64,000 nucleotides of DNA from Mycobacterium adipatum. GTDB lineage: Bacteria > Actinomycetota > Actinomycetes > Mycobacteriales > Mycobacteriaceae. Of the stretch, positions 8,452 to 15,782 are shown in pieces. The notes below the pieces were generated by a model that searched no databases, was not told the origin of the DNA, and saw nothing but the letters and a program-made list of their open reading frames with translations. The position numbers and the translations under genes are program-made. Location of the stretch: the NCBI RefSeq assembly GCF_001644575.1, contig NZ_CP015596.1, positions 1,178,001-1,242,000 on the forward strand, written 5' to 3'. How positions within the stretch are numbered: the stretch's first letter is position 1; each line of letters opens with the position of its first letter.

Positions 8452-9317
8452 ACCCTGTCCAACACCAGCCAGCCACCGTGATACTCGAAGACGTTGGCGC
8501 GCATCCCGGTACAACGAGCGCCCAGCTCACGCAGGATGGCCAGATCAAACGTGCGGACGTGTCCGTAGCAGGCCTGCGGTTCTTGCTCGAACGGCACCGC
8601 CACCACCACGCGGCGACGGGCCAGCCGGACGGCCTCGAAGAGCACGGCATCGCCGGTGCCGGGATCGAGGTGCTCCAGCAGGTGCAGGGCGGTGACGGTA
8701 TCGGCGGCACCGTCGGGACGCGGCACTCGCGCGGCGTCGCAGGCGACGGTGCGCAACGGCCGCTCCAGTCGTGCGCTCACCCGCGCCAACAGATCCATCG
8801 TCGGCGCGCTCAGGTCGGTCGCGGTCACCTCATGCCCGAGCCGGCTCATGCGGAGCGGGAAGAATCCGAAACACGAACCCAGATCCAGCAGCCACGGCCC
8901 GGTCACCAGTTCGGCGGCGCGTTGGTGCACCGCCGCGAAGCTGCTCCGGCCCGATTCCAGCAGCCCCAGTGAGTTGCGGTAGAAGCGCGTCCAGGCCGCC
9001 AGCCCACCCGGCACGGTGGTGCGCACCACCCCGGTGAACACCGACTCGAAGTCCTGCTGTCCGAGCAGAATCCCGTCCAGTTGCTCGGTGAGCAGAACGG
9101 CCAGGGTGTCCGACAGTTCGTCGGGAGTCAGGTCGTGCTCGACGGTCAGGGTGCCGTCGCGGCGAATGGCGCGGAACCGCGGTGTGTGCAACGCGCCCGA
9201 ACGTTCGGTGGGTGGGCCGCTGCGGCGTCGCACCCGAACGCCGGGCCCACGCCACACGCCGCCGGACAACGGGCCCAGCGGGTCCACCTCGGCCGGCCGG
9301 AGGGCGGTGACTGTCAT
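8448..9317 (-). CDS. mftM: SAM-dependent methyltransferase, probable mycofactocin glycan methyltransferase MftM
   Basis: 289 aa from the ATG at 9317 (a TTG lies 9 nt further upstream). The C-terminal half is a class I SAM methyltransferase with the SAM-binding motif LLDLGSCFGFF, then VTATDLSAP and VTALHLLEHLDPG. The N-terminal about 120 residues are not a general methyltransferase feature. A single methyltransferase gene beside mnoSR is where M. smegmatis keeps MftM, which 2-O-methylates the second glucose of mycofactocin; the assignment here rests on context and size recalled from that work. It carries its own copy of the MnoR-type palindrome 59 bases upstream, which supports the link with alcohol oxidation. 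A generic small-molecule methyltransferase is the alternative. Confidence 0.65.
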   Translation of the reverse strand: MTVTALRPAEVDPLGPLSGGVWRGPGVRVRRRSGPPTERSGALHTPRFRAIRRDGTLTVEHDLTPDELSDTLAVLLTEQLDGILLGQQDFESVFTGVVRTTVPGGLAAWTRFYRNSLGLLESGRSSFAAVHQRAAELVTGPWLLDLGSCFGFFPLRMSRLGHEVTATDLSAPTMDLLARVSARLERPLRTVACDAARVPRPDGAADTVTALHLLEHLDPGTGDAVLFEAVRLARRRVVVAVPFEQEPQACYGHVRTFDLAILRELGARCTGMRANVFEYHGGWLVLDRV

Positions 9318-9375
9318 GGTAGACAACGCTATTGGGCATGGACCGGTCGGCGCGCGAGCCGAACGGGTGGTAGTT

Positions 9376-9395
9376 CACTGCCCGATCGGCCAGTG
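9376..9395. promoter_or_regulatory. candidate MnoR operator upstream of the mftM-like gene
   Basis: 20-bp palindrome CACTGCCCGATCGGCCAGTG with one mismatched pair, sharing the CCCGATCGG core with 1259-1274 and 5214-5237. It lies 59 bases upstream of the minus-strand start at 9317 and 19 bases beyond the stop of the gene at 9414. Confidence 0.55.
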
Positions 9396-9413
9396 TCGCG
9401 GCCGTTCGCGACG

Positions 9414-10085
9414 CTACTTGTGGGCGGTCAGCAGGAAGGCCGGTAGCATCATCCGGCCCTTCCCGTCGTGATCGTGCGGCGGCATCTCGAACGGGGCACC
9501 CGGCCCCGATGGCATATTGGCATGGATGAAGGCGGGCCGGATGTCGTCGACGGTCCAGTGCGCGGCCACGGCATCGCGCAGTTCGTACTCGCTGACGGCG
9601 TTGGGCGTGTTCTCCAGCGCGGCGGGAAACGCGCCGTCGGCGAACACCAGCACGTAGTAGCGGGCGCCCGGAGCGGCCGCGCGCTGCACGGCATGCAGGT
9701 AGTCGTGCCGGACATCCACCGGCAGCGAATGGAACAGGGTGGAGTCGACGACGGTGTTGAACCTGCCGTCGTAGCCGGTGAACGACGTGATATCGGCCTG
9801 GGCAAAGCTGGCAGTGCGCAGATTACGTTGCTGTGCTGCACGATTCGCCACGGCGATGGCGGTCGGCGAAATATCCAGACCGACCACGGTGTAACCGTCC
9901 GAGGCCAGCGACAGTGACAGTTCGGCATGTCCGCAGCCGGCGTCGAGGACATCGCTGCGTATCTTGCCCGCCGAGATCAGCGCCGCCAGTTCGGGTTGCG
10001 GTTCGCCGATGTTCCACGGCGGTGGACCCGGAAACTCGCTGTCATTGCGGTATGCGCTGTCCCAGTCCAGTACCTCAGATGCCAT
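9414..10085 (-). CDS. class I SAM-dependent methyltransferase
   Basis: 223 aa from ATG 10085; a GTG at 10127 would overlap the upstream gene. Motif I is VLDAGCGHAELSL, followed by VVGLDISPTAI and a motif II-like NTVVDSTLFHSLP. It resembles the small thiopurine/tellurite-type methyltransferases (WDSAYRN...PPWNIGEPQPEL). Last gene of a four-gene minus-strand operon (transporter, methyltransferase, GCS2-type ligase, this gene) with gaps of 10-20 nt. Substrate unknown. Confidence 0.82.
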   Translation of the reverse strand: MASEVLDWDSAYRNDSEFPGPPPWNIGEPQPELAALISAGKIRSDVLDAGCGHAELSLSLASDGYTVVGLDISPTAIAVANRAAQQRNLRTASFAQADITSFTGYDGRFNTVVDSTLFHSLPVDVRHDYLHAVQRAAAPGARYYVLVFADGAFPAALENTPNAVSEYELRDAVAAHWTVDDIRPAFIHANMPSGPGAPFEMPPHDHDGKGRMMLPAFLLTAHK

Positions 10086-10105
10086 GACATCCAACGTACG
10101 CGCGC

Positions 10106-11587
10106 TCAGGGGTCGGGGGTCTCCCACGTGTGGACCGGTGCGTTCGTGTGCATGTGCTCGCAGTAGCGCCGCAGCATCTCGGCCAGCGCGGCGGGCCGCG
10201 CCAGGCCGCGCTGCTGCAGGGCACGCACGGTGGCGGTCTGCCAGGCGGCACCATTGCGCCCGGTCTTGGCGCGTGCCTCGATGACCCCGAGGAAGCGGTC
10301 CCGCACCTCGGCGGCGACCCCCCAGCGCCGCAGACCGTCATGGGCCAGCGGGAGCAACTCGCGCAGCACCAGCTCGTCGGCGGTCACCTCGCCCAGACCC
10401 GGCCAATACAGCCGGGCATCCATTCCGCGGCGTGCCGCGGTGAAGAAGTTATGTTGTGCCGCAGCGAAGCTCATCTTGCTCCACAGCGGTCGGTCCTCGT
10501 CGGTCAGTGCCCGCAACGTGCCGTAGTAGAACGCCGAGTTGGCGAGCATGTCGAGCACCGTCGGCCCGGCGGGCAGGACCCGGTTCTCCACGCGCAGGTG
10601 CGGCTTACCGTCCACCACGTCGTAGACGGGCCGGTTCCAGCGGTAGATGGTGCCGTTGTGCAGGCGTAACTCCGAGAGTCGCGGGGTGCGTCCGGCGGCG
10701 AGTTCGGCCATCGGGTCCTCGTCGGAGATCTCGGGCAGCAGCGCGGGGAAGTACCGCACATTCTCTTCGAACAGGTCGAAGATCGAGGTGATCCAGCGTT
10801 CGCCGAACCAGACCCGCGGGCGCACACCCTGGGTCTTGAGTTCCTCGGGGCGGGTGTCGGTGGCCTGACCGAAGAGTTCGATGCGGGTTTCGGCCCACAG
10901 CTCGTGGCCGAAGAAGTACGGGGAGTTGGCGCCCAGCGCCAGTTGCGGCCCGGCCAGCACCTGTGCGGCGTTCCAGTTCTGGGCGAATGCTGCCGGCGAC
11001 ACCTGCAAATGTAATTGCATACTGGTGCAGGCGGATTCAGGTGCGATATCGGCCGATTGCAGGGACAGGCGTTCGGGTCCGGCGATCTCGATGTCGATAT
11101 CTTCCCCGCGGGCGGTGAAGATGGAGTCGTTGAGCGCCTGATAGCGGGTCGAGTCGCTCATCCACCCCGCCCCCAGATGCTCGGGCATGAGCGTGGGCAG
11201 GATCCCGATCATCACGATATGCGCGCCGTCCTCGGTGGCCTTGGCCTCGGCGGCGTTCAGGCTGGCCCGCACCTCGGCCTCCAGTTCCAGCGCCGACCGA
11301 CCGGGCAGTGGCCGGGGCGGAACATTGAATTCGATGTTGTAGGCGCCCAGTTCGGTTTGATAGGCCGGGTCGGCGATGGAGGCCAGCACCTCCTGATTGC
11401 GCAACGCGGGCTGATAGTCGGCGTCGACCAGGTTGCACTCGATCTCCATGCCGGTCAGCGGCCGGTCGAACTCGAAACTGGACTGGGACAGCATCGTTTC
11501 GAACACGTCCAGGCACAGCTGGACCTTGCGCCGGTATTCGCGGCGCTGCGCGCGGCTGAACTCCGTGCGGGAAACCTCTTCGCCCAC
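10106..11587 (-). CDS. GCS2-type carboxylate-amine ligase (glutamate-cysteine ligase family)
   Basis: 493 aa from GTG 11587, 10 nt after the upstream stop; an upstream in-frame ATG-like codon would overlap that gene by 70 nt. The sequence has the GCS2 pattern: GMEIECNLVD near the N-terminus (metal/ATP Glu residues), FNVPPRPL, and CTSMQLHLQVSP (about residue 210). The family joins glutamate or another carboxylate to an amine using ATP. Mycobacteria use EgtA for ergothioneine and MshC for mycothiol, and this longer protein is a different member of unknown substrate. Flanked closely on both sides by methyltransferases, so a modified gamma-glutamyl or amide product is possible (inference). Confidence 0.78.
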   Translation of the reverse strand: MGEEVSRTEFSRAQRREYRRKVQLCLDVFETMLSQSSFEFDRPLTGMEIECNLVDADYQPALRNQEVLASIADPAYQTELGAYNIEFNVPPRPLPGRSALELEAEVRASLNAAEAKATEDGAHIVMIGILPTLMPEHLGAGWMSDSTRYQALNDSIFTARGEDIDIEIAGPERLSLQSADIAPESACTSMQLHLQVSPAAFAQNWNAAQVLAGPQLALGANSPYFFGHELWAETRIELFGQATDTRPEELKTQGVRPRVWFGERWITSIFDLFEENVRYFPALLPEISDEDPMAELAAGRTPRLSELRLHNGTIYRWNRPVYDVVDGKPHLRVENRVLPAGPTVLDMLANSAFYYGTLRALTDEDRPLWSKMSFAAAQHNFFTAARRGMDARLYWPGLGEVTADELVLRELLPLAHDGLRRWGVAAEVRDRFLGVIEARAKTGRNGAAWQTATVRALQQRGLARPAALAEMLRRYCEHMHTNAPVHTWETPDP

Positions 11588-11597
11588 GGTGTCGACC

Positions 11598-12332
11598 CTA
11601 GCGCCGAACGGCCACCACAACCTGTGGTCTGAGCAGACCGCCGCGCAGCACGATATCCACACCGGCATGATCGGCCAGCGCCCGCAACGCCGACGGGCTG
11701 TAGCTGCGCAGTGAACTGATCAGCCCGTCGTGGACGAACGGCACGAATGGGGCCAGCGGCGCCATCGTGGCCAGCCGCAGGACATGCAGCGGCGCCGGTG
11801 GCCGGGGCAGGTCGATGATCAGCAGTTTGTCTGCGACACGGGTGCCCTCGGCGAGCACCGCTGCCGCCGTCGGCGGCGGCAGGTGGTGAAACGACAGCGC
11901 GAAGACCGCCAGCGCGAAATGAGAATCGGGCGCGTCGATGGCCGTGGCATCCATCTCCCGCACCGCCGCACGGGGATGACTGCCCAGTTCGCCGGCGGCC
12001 ATCGCGGCGACCGAATCCGGTTCGATATCGGTCACGGTGACCGTCGCGGTCGGGTGAGCGTCGAGGATCAGCGCCGAGAGCGCCCCGTGCCCGGCACCGA
12101 GCTCGAGGATTCTGGGGTCCGGAACCTCGGCCACCTCGTCGAGGACCAGCTGCGCACACGCCTCGTGGTTGCCGAACACCCGGCCGGTCCACTCCAGTGC
12201 GTCGACCACGCTGCGCTTGACCGCGGGATCGATATCGGCACGGTCCAGATATTCGGGCCGGTCGGTTTCGAGCAGCCGGTCCAGACACGAGGCGTCGGGT
12301 CCACCGCGGGGCATGCGCTCCAGATCGGTCAC
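11598..12332 (-). CDS. class I SAM-dependent methyltransferase
   Basis: 244 aa from GTG 12332 (ATG 12314 is an alternative). SAM-binding motif ILELGAGHGALSALIL, then VTVTDIEPDSV, and FALAVFALSFHHLPP as motif IV. C-terminal half is hydrophobic (MAPLAPFVPFV), suggesting a lipophilic substrate or membrane association. Starts 10 nt after the transporter stop and ends 10 nt before the GCS2-type ligase, so all four genes of this minus-strand block form one transcription unit. Confidence 0.82.
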   Translation of the reverse strand: MTDLERMPRGGPDASCLDRLLETDRPEYLDRADIDPAVKRSVVDALEWTGRVFGNHEACAQLVLDEVAEVPDPRILELGAGHGALSALILDAHPTATVTVTDIEPDSVAAMAAGELGSHPRAAVREMDATAIDAPDSHFALAVFALSFHHLPPPTAAAVLAEGTRVADKLLIIDLPRPPAPLHVLRLATMAPLAPFVPFVHDGLISSLRSYSPSALRALADHAGVDIVLRGGLLRPQVVVAVRR

Positions 12333-12342
12333 GTCCGTCAGG

Positions 12343-13668
12343 CTACAAGTCGGCCAGCTCCCGGGGCTTGAGCAAAAGCGTCGCCACCACGCTGATGACC
12401 GCCGTGGCCACCAGGTAACCGCAGGCCAGCCACGGGGCGCCAGCCCCGACGGCGATGAGCGCGGTCAGGATCAGGGGCGTCAGCCCCGAGGCGTACACGC
12501 CGGAGAGCTGATAGACGGTGGACAGGCCGGTATAGCGAATCCGGGTCGGGAACAGCGAGGCGTACAGGGTGCCCTGCGCACCGTAGAACCCGGCATGGAT
12601 GATGCCGAACACGATGATGATGCCGATCGCGAACGACCCCGGTGTGCCGGTGTTGAACAATGCGAACACCGGGAACACCGCCACCGCGTAGGCGGCGATA
12701 CCGACGGCGTAGACCGGTCGCGGTCCGAAACGGTCGGCGAGCAGACCGGAGACCGGCAACAGCGCCGCCATCAGCAGGGCGGCCGCGGTGACGACGACCA
12801 GCACGTCGACCTTGTCCAGGTGCAGCGGGCCGGACGGGCTGGTCGCGTAGGCGATGGCGAACACACCCCAGGTGTTGAACGCCGCGCCCTCACCCCAGCG
12901 GCTCAACATCCCCAACAGGGTGGGGCGCAGCGTCGGCGGTGCGAACAGTTCGCGCAGCGGCCTCGACGCCACCTCGTCGTCACGCTTGAGCTCCACGAAT
13001 GCCGGGGTCTCGGCGGCCTTGAGCCGCACCACAACACCGAACACCACCAGCACGACGCTGAACAGGAAGGCGATCCGCCAGCCGTAGGCCAGGAAGGCCT
13101 GCGCCGACATCACCGTCTGCAGCAGGGCGAACACACCGGTGCCCAGCGCCAGGCCGAGCGCGAGGCCCACCTGCGGGATGCTGCCGGCGAAGCCGCGCCG
13201 TTTCGGCGTGCTGTGTTCGACGGCGAGCAGCACCGCACCCGCCCATTCGCCGCCGAGGGCGAACCCCTGCACGATGCGCAGCGCCAGTAGCAGGATCGGG
13301 GCGAGGACGCCGATCTGTGCGGCGGTGGGCAGCAGTCCCATCAGTGCGGTGGCGCCGCCCATCAGGAACATCGTCCACGCGAGGGTGCGCTTGCGGCCGA
13401 TGCGATCCCCGATGTGCCCGAAGACGAATCCGCCGATGGGCCGGACCACGAATCCGACGGCGAAGGTGGCAAAGGCCATCAGGGTGCCGACCAACGAGCT
13501 CTGGTCGGGGAAGAACGTGGTGTTGAACACCAGGCTCGCCGCGGTGGCGTACAGGAAGAAGTCGTACCACTCGATGGTGGTGCCCACCAGACTGGCCAGC
13601 AGCGCCGTGCGGACGGTGGAACGATCCGCGGCGGTCTGGGCGGGCGGCGGGCTGTCGGTGACGGTCAC
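12343..13668 (-). CDS. MFS transporter, metabolite:H+ symporter (MHS) type
   Basis: 441 aa, GTG start at 13668, about 12 membrane helices. The N-terminal TTIEWYDFFLYATAASLVF and the loop GHIGDRIGRKRTL are marks of the MHS subfamily (KgtP, ProP, ShiA-like), which take up dicarboxylates, betaines or aromatic acids with protons. First gene of the operon with two methyltransferases and a ligase, so it may import a precursor for them. Substrate cannot be read from sequence. Confidence 0.87.
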   Translation of the reverse strand: MTVTDSPPPAQTAADRSTVRTALLASLVGTTIEWYDFFLYATAASLVFNTTFFPDQSSLVGTLMAFATFAVGFVVRPIGGFVFGHIGDRIGRKRTLAWTMFLMGGATALMGLLPTAAQIGVLAPILLLALRIVQGFALGGEWAGAVLLAVEHSTPKRRGFAGSIPQVGLALGLALGTGVFALLQTVMSAQAFLAYGWRIAFLFSVVLVVFGVVVRLKAAETPAFVELKRDDEVASRPLRELFAPPTLRPTLLGMLSRWGEGAAFNTWGVFAIAYATSPSGPLHLDKVDVLVVVTAAALLMAALLPVSGLLADRFGPRPVYAVGIAAYAVAVFPVFALFNTGTPGSFAIGIIIVFGIIHAGFYGAQGTLYASLFPTRIRYTGLSTVYQLSGVYASGLTPLILTALIAVGAGAPWLACGYLVATAVISVVATLLLKPRELADL

Positions 13669-13729
13669 CGGTGCGAATATGGCGGGCTGCCGGCGCTGCC
13701 GCCAGGGTTGGACTTACCGTGATCCGAAG

Positions 13730-14413
13730 CTAGGCGCCCAGACCGATCCGGCACGTGCGCATGATGGGCTTCAGTTCTTCGTAGTACTGGGCGCCCAACA
13801 AGGCGTGCTGGGCGGTGTCGTCATTGCGGACCGCGAAGGCGATCTGGCCGGCCAGATCGGCCAGTCTGCCGGCATGTTCGGCGATCTCGCCGGGTGCGAT
13901 CTGACGTGCCTGGTCCCGGATCGCCCGCGCGCGTTCCTCGAAGTCGCCGGGTGTCGGCCCTTGCTCGGTGGAGAAGCTCGGCATCACGAATGACTGGGCG
14001 CTCAGCGCGACCAGTGGTGCGACCTGACGGCAGGCCTTTCCGTCCACATAACTCCACGACACCGCGGCGATGATGACGGCAACAGCGAGCCCGGTGGCCA
14101 GCGTCGCCCGCGTGACCGTGCTCCGCTCGGTGTCGAAAACGACTCTGCGCCAGAGCACATGGGCACCGATGGCGGCGGCGACGGCAGCGGCGGCCAGGCC
14201 GGTCGCCTCCAGGATGCTCCCGCCCGCGGAGGTGGAGTCGAGCGCGGCGTAGGTGGCGATCGCCGACACCGCGACCAACATCAGCAGCCAGATGCCGCGG
14301 CGGCGCCCGTAGGAATCCGCGTCGCGGAACTTCATGCCGACCACGCTGCCGGCCGCGGCGAGTGCCGCGACCAGCAGCGGGATCAGAACGTCGAGATAAT
14401 TACCGGTGAGCAT
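13730..14413 (-). CDS. hypothetical membrane protein
   Basis: 227 aa, ATG 14413. Four predicted membrane helices (about residues 8-25, 40-58, 70-90, 107-125) followed by a soluble C-terminal half of about 100 residues that is helical and carries two cysteines (KACRQVAP and MRTCRIG). No family recognised. It lies between the padR gene and the MHS transporter operon on the same strand, 60 nt from the transporter start. Confidence 0.65.
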   Translation of the reverse strand: MLTGNYLDVLIPLLVAALAAAGSVVGMKFRDADSYGRRRGIWLLMLVAVSAIATYAALDSTSAGGSILEATGLAAAAVAAAIGAHVLWRRVVFDTERSTVTRATLATGLAVAVIIAAVSWSYVDGKACRQVAPLVALSAQSFVMPSFSTEQGPTPGDFEERARAIRDQARQIAPGEIAEHAGRLADLAGQIAFAVRNDDTAQHALLGAQYYEELKPIMRTCRIGLGA

Positions 14414-14434
14414 CGTCTGGCAATGCTACGGGCG

Positions 14435-15115
14435 TCACTCCTCGCCGAGAATTTGGTAGATCTCGCGGCGCGCGGTGTTGACGATATCGAGGATGCGCTG
14501 CTGCTGGTCGGACGACGCGGCGTGCGCCGCCTGCCCGACGGCCCCGAAGAGCTGGCCGAGTGCGGCCCGCAGGTTCACCGCGTTGGGGTCGGCGTCCTCG
14601 GCGATCTCGTCCCATGGCGCCGTCTCGATCGCGGCGGCCGCGGTGCGCCCCTCCGCGGTCAGCTCGAAGGTCTTCTTGCTTCCTTCGCTTTCGGTCGGGG
14701 TGATCAGGCCCTCGTCCACCAGCAGTTGCAGCGTGGGGTAGACCGAGCCGGGGCTCGGCTTCCACAGATCGTTACTGCGGGCGGCGATCTCCTGGGTCAT
14801 CTCGTACCCGTGCATGGGGCGCTCGGTGAGCAGGGTCAGGATCGCGGCGCGGACATCGCCGCGCTTGCCGCGACCCCGCGGGCCGCGACCGCCGCGGCCG
14901 CGAGGCCCGCCGGGGCCGAACCCGAAACCGGGTCCGAAACCGGGTCCGAACCCTCGACCGAAGCCGGGGCCGAACGGGCCTTGCTGTCCGGCCGCCTGTG
15001 CACGGACGTGGTCACGGAACTCGCGGCGGCCATGTCGCCGGTCGAACCCGGTGGGGCCGAACGCTGCCGGGCCGAATCCGAACGGTAGACCGGGGGGTGT
15101 GAATGGGGTGTCCAT
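14435..15115 (-). CDS. PadR-family regulator with Gly/Phe/Pro-rich N-terminus
   Basis: 226 aa. A low-complexity N-terminal arm (residues 1-85) made of FGPGFG-type and GRGGRGPRGRG repeats precedes the PadR winged helix (DVRAAILTLLTERPMHGYEM, SPGSVYPTLQLLVDEGLI, about residues 86-160) and a C-terminal dimerisation helix. PadR proteins are ligand-responsive repressors that often control themselves. The basic Gly/Arg arm could bind nucleic acid or drive clustering. The gene has its own upstream region (15116-15198) with a short AT-rich palindrome. Confidence 0.85.
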   Translation of the reverse strand: MDTPFTPPGLPFGFGPAAFGPTGFDRRHGRREFRDHVRAQAAGQQGPFGPGFGRGFGPGFGPGFGFGPGGPRGRGGRGPRGRGKRGDVRAAILTLLTERPMHGYEMTQEIAARSNDLWKPSPGSVYPTLQLLVDEGLITPTESEGSKKTFELTAEGRTAAAAIETAPWDEIAEDADPNAVNLRAALGQLFGAVGQAAHAASSDQQQRILDIVNTARREIYQILGEE

Positions 15116-15167
15116 AGGGGTGCCTCTTTCTGATGAGGAAGCCCGATGCGAGCTTCCGATACGTTTA

Positions 15168-15177
15168 CGATATATCG
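15168..15177. promoter_or_regulatory. AT-rich palindrome, possible PadR operator
   Basis: CGATATATCG, within a TTTA...GAAA context, 53 bases upstream of the padR start at 15115. An AT-rich dyad stands out in this GC-rich DNA and is suitably placed for autoregulation. Confidence 0.35.
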
Positions 15178-15198
15178 AAACCTATCGCGATGCAACAC

Positions 15199-15723
15199 CT
15201 AGTCCGCGCGGTCGTCGATTGCGGTCAGCAGCCACCTGGCCCATTCCGCCTGCATGGCCTCGAAACGTAGGCCGAACTCCAGGGCGGCGTGTCCATAGAA
15301 GGAGTCGTCGGAATCGTCGAACTGCAGGCTCTCGCGCAGCGCCCGCAAGCGGTGCAGCTCGGACTCGGCGTGCTCGACGAGTGCCTGCACATGCTTGGCG
15401 GCATCGGGTCGGGGGAGTTCGCCGAGCAGGAAGATCCGTAGTAGTTCCGGGCTGCGCCCGGGCGGGTCGTCCTGCGGATTGGTCACCCAGCGCAGCAGTT
15501 CGGCGTGCCCGGAGGCGGTCACGCGGTACACCTTGCGGCCGCGCGCCCCGATCTCGGCCACCTCGATCAATCCGTTGTCGGCCAACCGGTTCAGCTCGCC
15601 GTACAGCTGGCTCTGGGTGGCCGGCCAGACGTTGGCCATCGACTTCTCGAAACGGCGCATCAGGTCGTAACCGCTGCCGGGGTGCTGGGCGAGTAAACCG
15701 AGGGCCGCGATCCGCAAGCTCAT
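15199..15723 (-). CDS. PadR-family transcriptional regulator
   Basis: 174 aa from ATG 15723 (a GTG-like extension to 15759 would run through the operator). Winged helix: MSLRIAALGLLAQHPGSGYDLM, then SQLYGELNRLADNGLI; C-terminal helical Vir-like domain ending at residue 174. Divergent from the carotenoid cleavage dioxygenase gene, with a large dyad covering the shared promoter, so it most likely represses that gene and itself. Confidence 0.86.
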   Translation of the reverse strand: MSLRIAALGLLAQHPGSGYDLMRRFEKSMANVWPATQSQLYGELNRLADNGLIEVAEIGARGRKVYRVTASGHAELLRWVTNPQDDPPGRSPELLRIFLLGELPRPDAAKHVQALVEHAESELHRLRALRESLQFDDSDDSFYGHAALEFGLRFEAMQAEWARWLLTAIDDRAD

Positions 15724-15736
15724 GGCCGAACAGCCT

Positions 15737-15770
15737 ACATTCCACTCTTGACATGTCACTAGTGGAATGT
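15737..15770. promoter_or_regulatory. 34-bp composite dyad in the padR/dioxygenase divergent promoter
   Basis: Outer arms ACATTCCACT and AGTGGAATGT and an inner palindrome TGACATGTCA share one centre (15753/15754); 15 of 17 positions are symmetric. A TTGACA -35-like box (15748-15753) lies inside. Very probably the operator of the PadR protein encoded at 15723. Confidence 0.68.
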
Positions 15771-15782
15771 CAGGGTGATGCC

